In this document: in pieces, positions 48,314 to 58,696 of the stretch
Layout: the number at the start of each line of letters is the position of its first letter
How positions within the stretch are numbered: position 1 is the stretch's first letter
From: Salvator merianae
Lineage: Eukaryota > Chordata > Lepidosauria > Squamata > Teiidae
Direction of reading: 5' to 3'
DNA length: 64,000 nucleotides
Assembly: GCA_003586115.2 (NCBI GenBank)
Contig: QVOM02000034.1
Span: forward strand, 140,773,846-140,837,845
The notes under the pieces: generated by a model
Told to the model about the DNA's origin: nothing
Databases searched by the model: none
What the model saw: only the letters and a program-made list of their open reading frames with translations
Position numbers and translations under genes: made by a program

Positions 48314-49937
48314 ATGACTTCCAGAAGATGGCCGAATGTAGTTGCTGAGAGGAATTTTTCCTCTGAGCAAACCACAACGTGAGGAGACAGAGGGGGAAGT
48401 TCAAACCTCCTCTGTCAGACGATTTCATCTCCCTGAGTGACAGGAAGGTGGAGGGGTTCCTCATTAGAGCTCCAAACAAGTCTCCCCCCCCCAGCAGGGG
48501 TGGCGAGAGATTCGCAGCAACCTGCGTAAGGAGGAGATGAAGGAGCTGGAGGAAATTTGTCAACATTCCCGAGTCACGTTTTGCACCGTCTTTTAAGACA
48601 GTAAGTTTGGCCAATCCTCTTCTAATTTATGAAGATACTAAAACTAAGATAAACATTAAGAAAAGGAAAAAAAAAAAAAAAACCCTCTACAATTACAGCT
48701 TGGATAATGTATGCCGAAAGTTCAAACATCGTAATTCAGCAAGATGGTAAAATATTTCCAAAGGCTGTAAAACTTTAGATAAATCATTCAAAGTTCTGTT
48801 TTCGGATGCGCTGGGGTTTTCAGTGTCTCATTAAAATACATTTGAACTGTTCTTATCAGCTAAGATAAGCAGGCAGTGAAGACAAAATGGAAGTTCTGTT
48901 TTAATTAAGGAGGGAAAAAGTGCCTTTAACAGTGAATGACCATTAGAGGGCTTCTTCAGAGAACTAAGTTACTAAGTACAAGTGCTGTACATTGGAAGAT
49001 TCAAATATGACGAGGAAAAATTTGAAATTAGAAAAAAGATGAACAGTTAAAAGAACAGAGGTGTGCCTTGCAATCAGATCTACTTCTTTAAAAAATTGAC
49101 TTTATCTTTCAAGAAATGTGGAGTTCCTTTGAGATTCAGGGGCTGACTTTTGAGAGATTAAGACAAGACCTTAAAAATGAAATAGGTGCTGTACGCACTG
49201 AACTTCATGAAACAAAGGATAAGGCTTTGAAACTGGACAATTTTAAGGCAGAAATTCCTCAGACAAAATTTATGGCTCAAGAAATACAGATTACAAGGGA
49301 TGTAAGACAGGATGAATCACCATTACTGGCAACGGTTCAAGGTTCTATTTTTTTACTGAAGGAAGCCTTGGAAAAAATCTTTCGGGGAGGAAGGAACATA
49401 TGAGGTGAATAGTAACGGAAGCAATCCCTGTTTGGAAGCAACAAACATTCAGACTGAAATCTGTGAATAAGACACAACGTTTCTGGTTTAAACATGGAAA
49501 GGACTGAAGGAGGGAAAAAAAAACCTGAAGGAGTCAGAAGGGGGAACTTAAGAAGTGGCTGAGTAGAATAATGGGCAGAAGCCAAATTACTGAAAGACTG
49601 ATATGAGAATAAGATTCTGAGAGCTTGCGGAGATTGGATAAATATAATAATCTACAGAAAAATAAGGCAGTGGATAGATTTTTGTGAAAACTGGAAACAC
49701 TCTATTGAACTTTTGCAAGATCTGGAAAGCGGATCTGGAAAATGGATTGGTGTTTGCTGGAGGGAAAGAATGAAGAGAAAAGAAGACTACTGGTAGAAGA
49801 AAAGAACTAGGTGGTTGGGGGGTATGAAATATAGAAGAAATCTGGGAAGTAGGAAGTCGGTAGTTAAAAATGTTAGTTGATGAATCATGAATTACTTAGT
49901 GTAATTTTATATATCCATAAAAAATAAAATTATAATA
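48314..49937 (+). mobile_element. Internally deleted L1 inserted into the provirus, 16-bp TSD
   Basis: Seen: aaggaattgtgtgtgg at 48298-48313 and 49938-49953, a perfect duplication. The element begins with an L1-type 5' end (ccagaagatggccgaatg) and contains an ORF1-like coiled-coil frame at 49116-49403. It then jumps to the ORF2 C-terminus (WIDFCENWKHSIELLQDLES near 49675), homologous to the end of the frame at 15627-15726, and ends with aataaaattataataaa. At 1.6 kb instead of about 6 kb it lacks most of both ORFs. Confidence 0.88.
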
Positions 49938-49953
49938 AAGGAATTGTGTGTGG

Positions 49954-50912
49954 AGGAAAGAAAATATGTCTTGGATGCTTTAAGAATCGTATCTGGTAGA
50001 ACTGCAGTGCTAGAAAGTGATCAGAAGGCTACAGAAAGCAAAAATGTAGATGCCAGTATCTGAAAGGAAACAAAGAACTGTAGAACTTTTCTATGCTATG
50101 AACATTGCTACCTCGTCATAAGAAATTTAATGCCAATATCTGGAACTGTGAAACAAGGAACTGTCAACTTGCTGAGAACTGTGAACTGTGACTCTTGCAT
50201 ACAGATATAGAAGACAGAAGATCCTGGTTCAAGTTGCCTAGTCAACTGTTGCTGTCTATATGTCATTGTTATTTTTCTAATGCATTGTTATATATTGTTG
50301 CCAATTGTTGCATCTTTATTGTTATGCGTTATTGTGTATATTGATTTTTGCTTTGGTGCCTGATTCCTATTGGAGGAGACCATTCCCAGCACAGAAACAG
50401 TTGCATTATGATATATGATTATTTGAAATATTTTGATTTAGATTATGCTTAGGTTTGTTTGCTTTCATCTTTATAACTTTCTCTTTCCCTTCCCCAGATG
50501 GTACATGCTTTTAGGATTGTTTTTTTTTTATAGGAACATTTATCAGGTTATATCATTGGGCAAGTTAGGAAGCTCAAGATCCACAGTACGGAACATTAAG
50601 AAGTAAAGAGATGTCTTTACTGAGAGCAAACATTTTAGCATTGCATTAGATATGGAGAATGCAACAAAGCACTCTTTTTGAGAGTTCTCTTGTTTGAATT
50701 TGGAATGTGGAATTTGGTTCTACATTCAGTTGTGATTTTATTCACTGGACAAATACTTGCCTTAATCCTAATTGGAACTGCATTAAGAAAACGTAGGAGA
50801 ACATCCCCCAAGAGTTTCAGTTTGGGCGTATAAAGCTTTATCGAGTATAAAGTTTTAAGTCTAGACAAAAATACTGGGAGTATTTTGTCTAGAACGGGTG
50901 TGTGTGTGTGTT
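49954..50912 (+). other. Proviral 3' internal region
   Basis: No frame longer than about 60 codons on the sense strand and no env-like motif recognised. Contains a 12-bp palindrome (ataaagctttat, 50830-50841), a hairpin at 50859-50895 and a GT run directly before the 3' LTR, in place of a normal polypurine tract. Confidence 0.55.
50859..50895. repeat. Hairpin with 3-nt loop upstream of the 3' LTR
   Basis: Arms gtctagacaaaaatact (50859-50875) and agtattttgtctagaac (50879-50895) are inverted with one bulged A and one mismatch. Confidence 0.85.
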
Positions 50913-52234
50913 TGTAGCCATCAGATGTTACGAAACACCTGAATGTGCAGCCCTGCCATAACAGGAGCACATCACTATATACAAATTGACATGTATTCCA
51001 TGAAATATAAGTCAGAAAGGTTTCAAATACAGGGAGTCTGACCAGAATCCTGGACCCTGTAGAAACCAGATTTCCTCTGCTTATCTCTTGAATAAGTTAA
51101 CCTGGCTGCTGAGAGTCAGCTCAGGAAATTATGCATTAATGGTTAACAAAAGATTGGGCAAGTGTCTGGCCATCAAAACTAGTCCATTGTTCAAGCCTAC
51201 ATCTTGAGAACTTCTCATTAAGAACACAAACAGCACAATTCAAGCTCATCAACCAGTGCAGTTGTCTGTTTATCTCTCTACGTGACCAAACACACATCTT
51301 TGCCCAACTAAAAGGAAGCTTGTTCCTTTTTCTACGTGGGAAAAAGAATATAAAAGTTCAGGTTTTTCTGTTAGGGAGTCAGAAGGAGAAAGAGGAGCAG
51401 AGGAAGAAGAGAGAAGAAGAAGAAGAGAGGAAGAAGCATTATAGAGAAGAAGAATGATAATCTATCTCAGCCCCATTTTTCCCTGGCTGAGAGCTGCTTT
51501 TACCTCCCTCCTGAAATGGAGAGGGAACAGATTATTCTAAGCAGCTGCTTGATCCTTGATCCCTGAGCTTGCTTGCAGTTTCCTTTTTTCTTTTCGAGCT
51601 GATTTCACTTAAAGAGGAATTCCATATCTCTCTCCATGCCCTTTGGCAAAAGAGCTGTTTTTGTTTCTAAAGGAGTAAGGGTTGCAGAGCCTCATCCACA
51701 TCCCATTCTCTGATTTTTAACCCATTTTGCCTGCAAGAGATCTATGCATCTTTCCCCCCAAATTTTCCTTTTTGCCATGATGAAGATTTACCTGGAGAAG
51801 ACTACGGATGGGTGAGATTTACCCCTTTAGCGCTAGGAACCTCTCTAGTCTCCATTGCTAGCTTCTCCCAGACTCTCTCTCTTCCCCCCCCCCTTTTAGA
51901 CACACTAACTAGGTCTCCTTACTTAAGTTTGGAGACAAGCCTTTTTCTTTTTCTTTTCCTTTTCCAAATGCCAAACTACCTATCCTACCTATGAAACTAG
52001 CTGATTCTAACAAATTACATTGTTTATTGCTATTTCTTTGGATTTCAATCTTTTTGCTGGGTCCTAATAAAGATGCACCATTCTTTTCAAGGATTACCTC
52101 CTCTTTATTTGCATCTTCTGTGTCAATTTAGCATTATTAAAACCAGCCCCGAAATATTGATCCCTAATAAGGTTTGGTGCCTGGGTAAAAGCTAATTTCC
52201 CCAAAACATTTTCCCCAGAGCACGGCCTGTAACA
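50913..52234 (+). mobile_element. 3' LTR, family A reference copy, 1,322 bp
   Basis: Seen: TGTAGCCATCAG at the start, GCCTGTAACA at the end. A TATA-like gaatataaaagttc at about 51347 marks a polymerase II promoter, and aataaag near 52068 a polyadenylation signal. A (GAAGA)-rich stretch follows the TATA region. The longest member of family A here; related copies at 10217-11314, 34926-36052 and 44152-44735. Confidence 0.88.
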
Positions 52235-52238
52235 AGGC

Positions 52239-52647
52239 ATGGTGTGCATTATAGGTAATGTGCAGTTTGGCTCTAAATGTCTGAGAGAAGGTTTCCAGCC
52301 CAAATCAATATACTAATTATTTTATTTCTAGTTGTTTCTTTATGATTGACACCTGTAATGCATTATTTTAAAGGGAAGCTGATGTCTAATGAGTTTATTG
52401 AGTTGTTAATGAGTTTATTGAATGGATTACACTGTGCCCTGTGGCTTCTTCTAGCTCCTGGCCCTTTTCTTAAGGACAGTTTGCACCCAGCTGCCTCCTC
52501 TGCCTCTGTCCCCACCCTTTGAAGCCACTTTCTGGAAAGTGTGCTCTGCATTCTTGCTGCGTCTGCCTGTTTCACAATGGAAATTGCTGCCATCTCCAAT
52601 TGTTTCTGCTTCCCCCTGGAGCTTTTCTTAAAGTGAGTTCCTCCTTC
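52239..52647. other. Intron stretch without recognised feature
   Basis: No exon or repeat recognised between the provirus and the hAT element. Confidence 0.45.
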
Positions 52648-52760
52648 CAGAGGCGTAGCGGGGAGGGGGGCGCTCCGCCTCGGGCGGCACGTTACCCATG
52701 GCGGGCGGCCCATGGAGCCAGGGCCCCGCCCGGCGGCGGCCGCGCTCGTCGCCCCGGCCT

Positions 52761-52900
52761 GCCGGCATGCGTGTGGGCGGAGCCAGCGAGCACGCATGTG
52801 TGCAGGCAGGGCCATCGAGGCCGCTGCTGGGCCGGCATGCGTGTGGGCGGAGCCAGCGAGCACGCATGCGTGCGGGCAGGGCCATCGAGGCCGCTGCTGG
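52761..52900. repeat. 70-bp tandem duplication in the hAT element
   Basis: Two copies starting gccggcatgcgtgtggg at 52761 and 52831, differing at a few positions. Confidence 0.9.
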
Positions 52901-52990
52901 GCGGACCAGGGCGAGGAGCGTGGCCGCCGGCGGGCGGGCCAGGGCGAGGAGCGTGGCCGCCGCCGAGCGAGCCGGGGCGACGAGCAAGGC

Positions 52991-53098
52991 ATGCGCGCTC
53001 GCTGGCCCCGCACGCACGCATGCGCGCTCGCTGGCCCCGCACGCACGCATGCGCGCTCACTGGCCCCGCACGCACGCATGCGCGCTCGCTGGCCCCAC
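52991..53098. repeat. 29-bp minisatellite with NRF1-like motif in each unit
   Basis: Units begin atgcgcgctc at 52991, 53020, 53049 and 53078. Each junction contains cacgcatgcgcg, which matches the NRF1 consensus YGCGCAYGCGCR at 11 of 12 positions. Confidence 0.9.
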
Positions 53099-53171
53099 CC
53101 CTAGCCCCAGGCGTCAAAGCTGCTAGTAAGCCCCAGGCGTCAAAGCTGCTAGCTACGTCAGTGCCTCCTTC

Positions 53172-53475
53172 CCATGCTTTTCAGTCAGGTTGGATCACTT
53201 CCTGTGCATCTGCCTCTTTTGCAGGTGTCCTCCTCTAGCCCTCCCCATCCTTAAATGCAATCTCTATTGGTGCCAAATCACACAATACCAAAAAAATGGA
53301 GCATGTTATAGGAAAAGGGGTTACAATTCATTAAATGAATAATATAACAAACATGCTCTGTGAAACCATGCAATGAGAGATTCTACTGTGTTTCACGAGA
53401 GGTATTTTCAGAGAACTTTAAAGTAACTTCAAAAAGGTCATCTTTTATGCCCCTTAGAAATACATTAAAGACTCT
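53172..53475. other. Intron stretch without recognised feature
   Basis: Nothing recognised. Confidence 0.45.
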
Positions 53476-53893
53476 GGACCTGTTCGCACTTCGCACTTAC
53501 CAGCCTAGTGTGATATAACAGTACCACACTAAGCTGGTAAAGACCCAGTGTTGTGCTGGCCATTCATACTGTAAGTGCTAAAGCAGTTCCTTTACCAGGC
53601 CACTAACACTCACAGTGTGAATGGCAGGCCCAATTGCAATGACAGGAACCACACAACTTCTAGCACATGGCTGGATATTGCCATGGTGATCGGGACATAC
53701 CTGAAGAGGACGTGAACGCTGCTGACCTAGTGTGATTGCTGCTCCCAGTCAAGCTATGGACAATGTTTTAGTCGTCCACAGCTAGTAGCATCCAGGAACA
53801 TCTGGAGATACTCCTGGACATGAAGGCGGTGTATGAATGGGCCTGTCTGGTGAGTAACCAGAAGCTCACCAAAAGGTAAGTGTGAATAGACCC
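53476..53893. mobile_element. MITE of the 'cctgttcgcactt' type
   Basis: Seen: ggacctgttcgcactt at the left and aagtgtgaatagaccc at the right, inverted with a few mismatches. The interior includes tagtcgtccacagctagtag shared with 59514-59970 and 25593-25994. About 418 bp, non-coding. Confidence 0.75.
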
Positions 53894-54078
53894 TCCTTTC
53901 AGTTAGAATCATGAGGACTGCTCTCACACAGTTGCCTGACCCAAACTGAAATTTTCACTTGTACAGATGGCTCCTTTGAGTTTCCAAGGTTCCTTTTTCA
54001 GGTTTAAGTTCATGAATAGCCTATAAATTTCTCCTCCCCTTGGAATCAACTTGGAAAGTGCCAGTTTCAGTGGTTTAC

Positions 54079-54162
54079 CTGAGAAAGCTCCTGGCTTTGT
54101 TTGAAAGCTTCTTGTTTTGCAGCATTTAGGCGTTCTTGGGATTCAGATAACAGAAGTCTCAG
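54079..54162 (-). CDS. RRBP1: RRBP1 coiled-coil exon (28 codons)
   Basis: Seen: a TTTCAG acceptor immediately before 54162, 84 nt open in phase 0, and a donor CAG|gtaaac at 54079/54078. The peptide begins LRLLLSESQERLNAAK and ends KQSQELSQ. Known: human RRBP1 has LRQLLLESQSQLDAAK followed by KQSDELAL, the same 28-residue span as remembered, so the exon is a clear orthologue. Together with 58155-58250 it forms a contiguous stretch of the C-terminal coiled coil. The intron downstream reaches at least to 6830 and holds most of the transposons in this window. No disabling change is seen. Confidence 0.92.
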
Positions 54163-56148
54163 CTGAAACACACAAAGACACACAGATATGCAATTTATGT
54201 ACCGTATAAGCAAATTACACATAAAACATTCTGATTTGGAACACTGCACACTTGGAAAAGGCTACTGTGGGTGTTTTGAATCTGAAGGAAAAAATTCTTT
54301 AACATTTGGAACAAAAAGAGCATCTTTTGTTAGAATTTTGAAAATGTTCTGAATTCAGTCTTTAATTTTCTGATTTTTTTTAGCTTGCTTTCTTTTGGTG
54401 GCTGTTGTTTTTGTGATTTGCTTTGCTGTATGTGGTGGTTGGCCTAACACTGGCTAGTCACTGCTGAGCCCACCCACCCCCAGGCTCCATTGTCAACAAT
54501 TGCAAGAGAAAAGGAGAGATAAGATGAGAACGGGTGAAGATAGCATGGTGAGATTCTCCCTCAGTTCATTAGATATTAGAATAAGGGCTTATATATAAGC
54601 CTAAGCCTTAGTTAGATTGAAGTATGTAGGATAAAAGTCAGGTCATCAAATCTATCCACCTCTCCTTTTTTAAATTCCATTTTCTAAGAAAGTAGTGCCT
54701 GGTCTTTATTAGGAGCCTTTACCTGGTTTGATTTTCTATGGATAGGCACACCATAGAACTATGCGTGTGGCACACACAGCCTAAATAGAACACCCAAATA
54801 ACCTTTCAATTAAATGTCAGCCTTAAAGGCATCTTCCAACCCAACTTAGAGTTAGGTTTTCTTTTTAAAATTTCCAAGATGTCTGTGAGGGTGAAAGGAA
54901 GATTCATGCAGGGAAGTTGGGAGGGATGATGCTGGTTATAGCAGGCAAGCAGTAAAAAGAGGCTATTCCCCAAGCCCTTTCTCTACAGAGTCTGAAAACT
55001 TGCCTTCCCTTACAGAGGCAGTCCTTTGGCACAGGTGACAGCTAGAATCAGGACAGAAAAGCTACCCTCTGAATGTTGAGACTCTGAATGTTGAGGTACA
55101 GTAGAGTTGATTTTACAGATGTATTTTACAGATGTATTTCCAGGTGAAGGGGAAAATAACCAGACCATGGTATCCATGGACGACATTTATTCAGTAATTA
55201 ATGTGAAGATTTAACACAGATAGTTGGTGTTCATGGATGCAGTCTGTTAGTCTTCTGTTGCCCTATTTAGTGGTATTCACAGTCCTAAGTTTTTTTTTAT
55301 TTTGTAGACCAATCCTATTTTATCACCTTTGGGTACTGTGTCTTTAGGTCTTTGTATTCCACAGATGTTTCAAGTGATCTTAATAGCCTTTTGGTGGTTT
55401 TTAAGGTGTACATGGTGTATGGATGTGGTGGTTGTACTGGGTTTGAGGCCTTCCTGAAGTGGAGCTGCAGACTTCTATACACTTAGCCTGCTGGGAGGGA
55501 CTTGTAATCTTCCAATCCCAGAAGGCCAAGGCAAAGGTGAAGTTACTACCTGCAAGCAAAGTGGTTCTTCCAAGAACCACATGATCAGCGGTAACAGCGT
55601 AGCCTGGCAGGTAAGTACAGGCTAGCTGAAGCTAGTAGGCTGCAGGTGCAAGGGGAGAAGGATGGACAATGAGGACAGATGGGGGACGGTGACATAAGGG
55701 GAGACAGAGGAATCACAAACTGGTCAAACAGTACCCAAAGTCCACAAGGTTTGGCTTGATATTGGGCTGAACCCTGAACTCTAAGAAGGCTTTGGTTTGA
55801 TAGCAAAACGTGAATAGGATATGCGCATGCAACAAACCAGTTCTTTTAGAACCTAGAGAAAGATTAGGTTCTAAAATAACCATGTTCAGCTGAGAAACTG
55901 TAGAAATACTAAAGCAGGCCAAAATTGTTAGTCAAAAATCTAACAATGAGAGGATTAGCTCCCCACCTTCTCAAGTCACACCTTATTAAAGAATTGTCTA
56001 CCAAACCCAGAAAAGATTAGCACATCAGCTCAACAAAATGTTAGGAAGACTAACAAGGAAGGATGGGCACAAGGAAAACCACTAAAGAAGACTGCCAGAA
56101 AAGGGTGTATCCTTCCACTCCATAGGAAGCAAATGCCAAGAAAACAAA
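54163..56148. other. RRBP1 intron, no recognised feature
   Basis: A short tandem duplication of actctgaatgttgag (55079-55095) and another of acagatgtatttta are visible; no exon or mobile element ends recognised. Confidence 0.45.
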
Positions 56149-57340
56149 GGCCGCGTTCCGACACGGCATTTAATCAGTTTACAGGCCGTCTTCAGTTACC
56201 GCTGTCCCAACATGATCTTGCTGTTCCGTAGTTTTTCTGGACTATATCGGCGAAATCCGGACTGCTTTGTATTCGGATTTAATGAAGTCTCAAGCTGTTC
56301 CAGAGCATTAGCGCACTTTACTTTGTGATGTGGGAACGGGGAAAGAGACTATTTGGGAGGGATCGTACTTTTTGGGGGGCGTGCAGAGGGAGGGATCCCT
56401 ATTTTGTGCCGTCCAATGACAGACTTTGTGGGTGGGCAGGAAGCGCAGTAGTTTCCTCTGCCTCCATTATCCCCCCTTCCGTCGCTGCCACAGGAAAAGA
56501 AACCGTCCTCCTTTTTACTTCGCTAAGCTGCGGTCCTTTCTCTTTCTTTATTCCCCATTCGACACTGCCAGGAAGAAATTAAAGGCTTCCTCCACTTCCG
56601 TCTGCTCTTTAAACCCCAAAATAAACTGCGCCTGTTTGGGGTTGCAGTCCTCTTGCCCCAACAAAGAACCCACTCAAGATGGGTTTTGCCGTCGTCAGCA
56701 CACAGCAGGGACACATGCCGCTGTGGATGTCTTGGGGGAAGATGAGGCAGAGTCCATTTGCTGGCGCTGAACTGCACTGTCAAGATAGTAGAGCCCCCCC
56801 ATGTTCCCTCCTCATTTTTTCCCTTTGTTACAGACCTCTCCCTCCTTTTGTGCTACTTTTAAATTGCGCAATTGCGCAAAAGTGCACTTGCAAGGGAGCA
56901 GAAATCGCCATCAGCCCTTTAAAAAGCCCTTTAAAGAGCTTGCGGAACATAGTTTTAAAGTTCTGCTTGTGTAGATAGAGGCTGTAGTGGGGAGAAGGAG
57001 CAAATGGTGAATGACTAGTAACGCTGCCAAGTGAATCCATGTTCTGAGGCAGCAGCGGGGACATACGGAGAGCGGAGCTTGACTTTCACGCCCCTGTGAC
57101 GTCAAGATCTGAACATTGGGACTGCAGCCAATCACTGACTGCACGGGGAGGGGAATCTAGCAAGGGGTGGAGGCAGAAAAGGTACTGTTTCTCCGTGCCA
57201 AGCATGGGAAATATCAGTGTGGGAACGAGCAGGTATGAATTGAGTCCGTATTAAACTGTAACTGTGGGAACGGCCAGAAGACGAATTCAGTCCTTGTACT
57301 CTTCCGATACGGATTAAATTTACGATGTCGGAACGTGGCC
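56149..57340. mobile_element. Non-autonomous DNA transposon, 15-bp TIRs, 1.19 kb
   Basis: Seen: ggccgcgttccgaca at 56149-56163 and tgtcggaacgtggcc at 57326-57340 (14 of 15 inverted). The subterminal ends also pair loosely. Flanks are A-rich, so the duplication cannot be read cleanly (aaaacaaa / aaagacaa). The interior has a perfect CRE octamer TGACGTCA at 57097-57104 and two TTGCGCAA-like motifs near 56866-56880. The open frames 56325-57144 on both strands have no transposase motif. Confidence 0.78.
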
Positions 57341-58154
57341 AAAGACAAAGAAAACTCCTTTGCCAATTACACACAAGGAGCAAAATAGACTGATGATGCT
57401 ATCTAGGCTGGCACTGAAATGTATGCAGAAGAAAATTCAGCTTGGAAAACTTGTGCAGCACTTCAACTCAGATGCAGGCATGCTGCAACATTCCAACCCT
57501 AAGCTACAGATATTCACCACTGCAGCAACAATCTAATATGGGACACCACAGAGGAGAAACTGTACAAAAAGTGGAGAGAGTCACTTTTATTCTTGGTAAT
57601 ATTACTACTGTTGTCAATCCTGGAGCAGATTAGAGGATTAATCTACAATAAACTGGAAGACTCCAGCCACTCTTCTGAAAATATATTATAACTGCAAATA
57701 GGCAAGTGCAGTGGATAGCAAAATGCCATGTGCAATGGAGGGCAACAAAAGCTACATTATAACGGGAACTGAAACACGAAAGGACTAGATTATGTGCAAT
57801 GTACAATGAATATGAGCATATCTGAACCAGTTTGGAAGTTAGTTCAACTTCTGAACTAGTTTGGATATGTTCATGCAGATTTCACCAGCACTCACCGCCG
57901 TTCCACGTAAGTAAGAAACACCCTCTAGCATTTTCATTTCCCAAGCTCCATTGCCATTTGAATTTTGTAGCCTCTATAGGACAGGGAGCTCTGCTGATAA
58001 CAAAAAATTGTGTGTGGGGTGACATCCTCACTGGAAAAGTAAAGAATAAACTAAAAAAATAAGATTGTAATTCTTTAAGCATCTAATTCTATATACTATG
58101 TTCCATACCCTCACTTTTTCTCATGTACTTACTCCAGAAGAGGTAAATACTTAC
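57341..58154. other. RRBP1 intron, no recognised feature
   Basis: No exon or repeat end recognised. Confidence 0.45.
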
Positions 58155-58250
58155 AGTTTCAATTTCTTTTGTGTAATTTTGGCGTTCAGAGTCAGCTGTT
58201 GCCAAGTGATTTTTCAGCCTTGCTTCCAAAAGAGAAGCATACTCTTTTAA
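58155..58250 (-). CDS. RRBP1: RRBP1 coiled-coil exon (32 codons)
   Basis: Seen: acceptor TAG at 58253-58251, 96 nt open in phase 0, and a strong donor ACT|gtaagt at 58155/58154. The peptide begins LKEYASLLEARLKNHLA and ends RQNYTKEIET. Known: human RRBP1 has, just before its LRQLLLESQ segment, a 32-residue stretch with HLEAELEKHMAAASAE and CQNYAKEVAG (memory), matching in spacing and in the QNY.KE core. The next exon downstream, 54079-54162, continues the same alignment without a gap. Between this exon and 61348-61440 about 24 residues of the mammalian protein (around VKHLEEIVEKLKGEL) have no counterpart that I could find. Confidence 0.9.
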
Positions 58251-58696
58251 CTATTTAAAAGGAAGTAAATGAGAAAGCTATTCAGATCAGTATCATGGCA
58301 CACCTTCCTTTTCTTTAATCCATATCTACATTATGCTTTGGTTTATTTCTATGGTAGTAATTTCTTTTCTTATATTTCAAGGCTCAGACATAAAATATTC
58401 TTTTTCAATTTTCTTCTATTAACCCTACGGCAAAATCAGTGAAACACATTGCTTACATTGTATGTTCTGAATCCTTTGCATCCCCAGACCATAGTAGTTC
58501 ATATTCTGCAATTTCAGATTGTTAAGTTTCCTGAGCTTCAAAAATTGAGTGCTTTGCAGCCTTTCATTCAGTTTCTTGCAGAATGATTTGTTTGTTCCAA
58601 GAAGAAGCAATTAAGGTATAGTTCAAGTACTATAGGTTTTGCCTATTGTGAAATATTTCAAGATTGCATCACAGAACACTGAAGAGAAGAAACCAT

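Larger units (their letters stand above)
44152..52234 (+). mobile_element. Endogenous retrovirus-like provirus, internally deleted, 4-bp TSD AGGC
   Basis: Seen: AGGC at 44148-44151 and at 52235-52238 flank the element. The left LTR starts TATAGCC (TG mutated to TA), the right LTR ends GTAACA. Between the LTRs lie a leader with a candidate primer site (TGGTGGAGAACG, from 45928), a broken Gag-like region (46146-48017), an L1 insertion (48314-49937) and about 1 kb without recognisable frame. No protease, reverse transcriptase, integrase or envelope is recognised, so the element lost pol and probably env. The 4-bp duplication is typical of ERV1-like and some other retroviral integrases (known). 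Confidence 0.82.
52648..53163. mobile_element. GC-rich hAT element with internal minisatellites, perfect 8-bp TSD
   Basis: Seen: CAGAGGCGTAGCG at the left and GCTACGTCAGTG at the right, with cctccttc at 52640-52647 and 53164-53171. Inside are a 70-bp unit repeated twice (52761-52900), a 29-bp unit repeated about 3.8 times (52991-53098), and a duplicated tail unit (core ccccaggcgtcaaagctgct). CpG density is extreme. Long open frames in all six frames are side effects of the GC content and are not genes. No transposase is encoded. Confidence 0.92.

Noticed and set aside
52761..53098. CRISPR-like array of repeats
   Set aside because: Units are contiguous tandem repeats without unique spacers, inside a hAT element bounded by an 8-bp duplication, in a vertebrate genome.
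52363..53238. Six overlapping open frames of 130-240 codons rich in A, R, G, P and C
   Set aside because: They follow the GC-rich hAT element and its tandem repeats in both directions. Stop codons are rare simply because AT is rare.
58425..58610. Minus-strand helical frame (KKLNERLQSTQFLKLRKL) as the missing RRBP1 exon
   Set aside because: It lies in the right interval but does not align with the expected segment, and no acceptor/donor pair gives a phase-0 exon of the right length.
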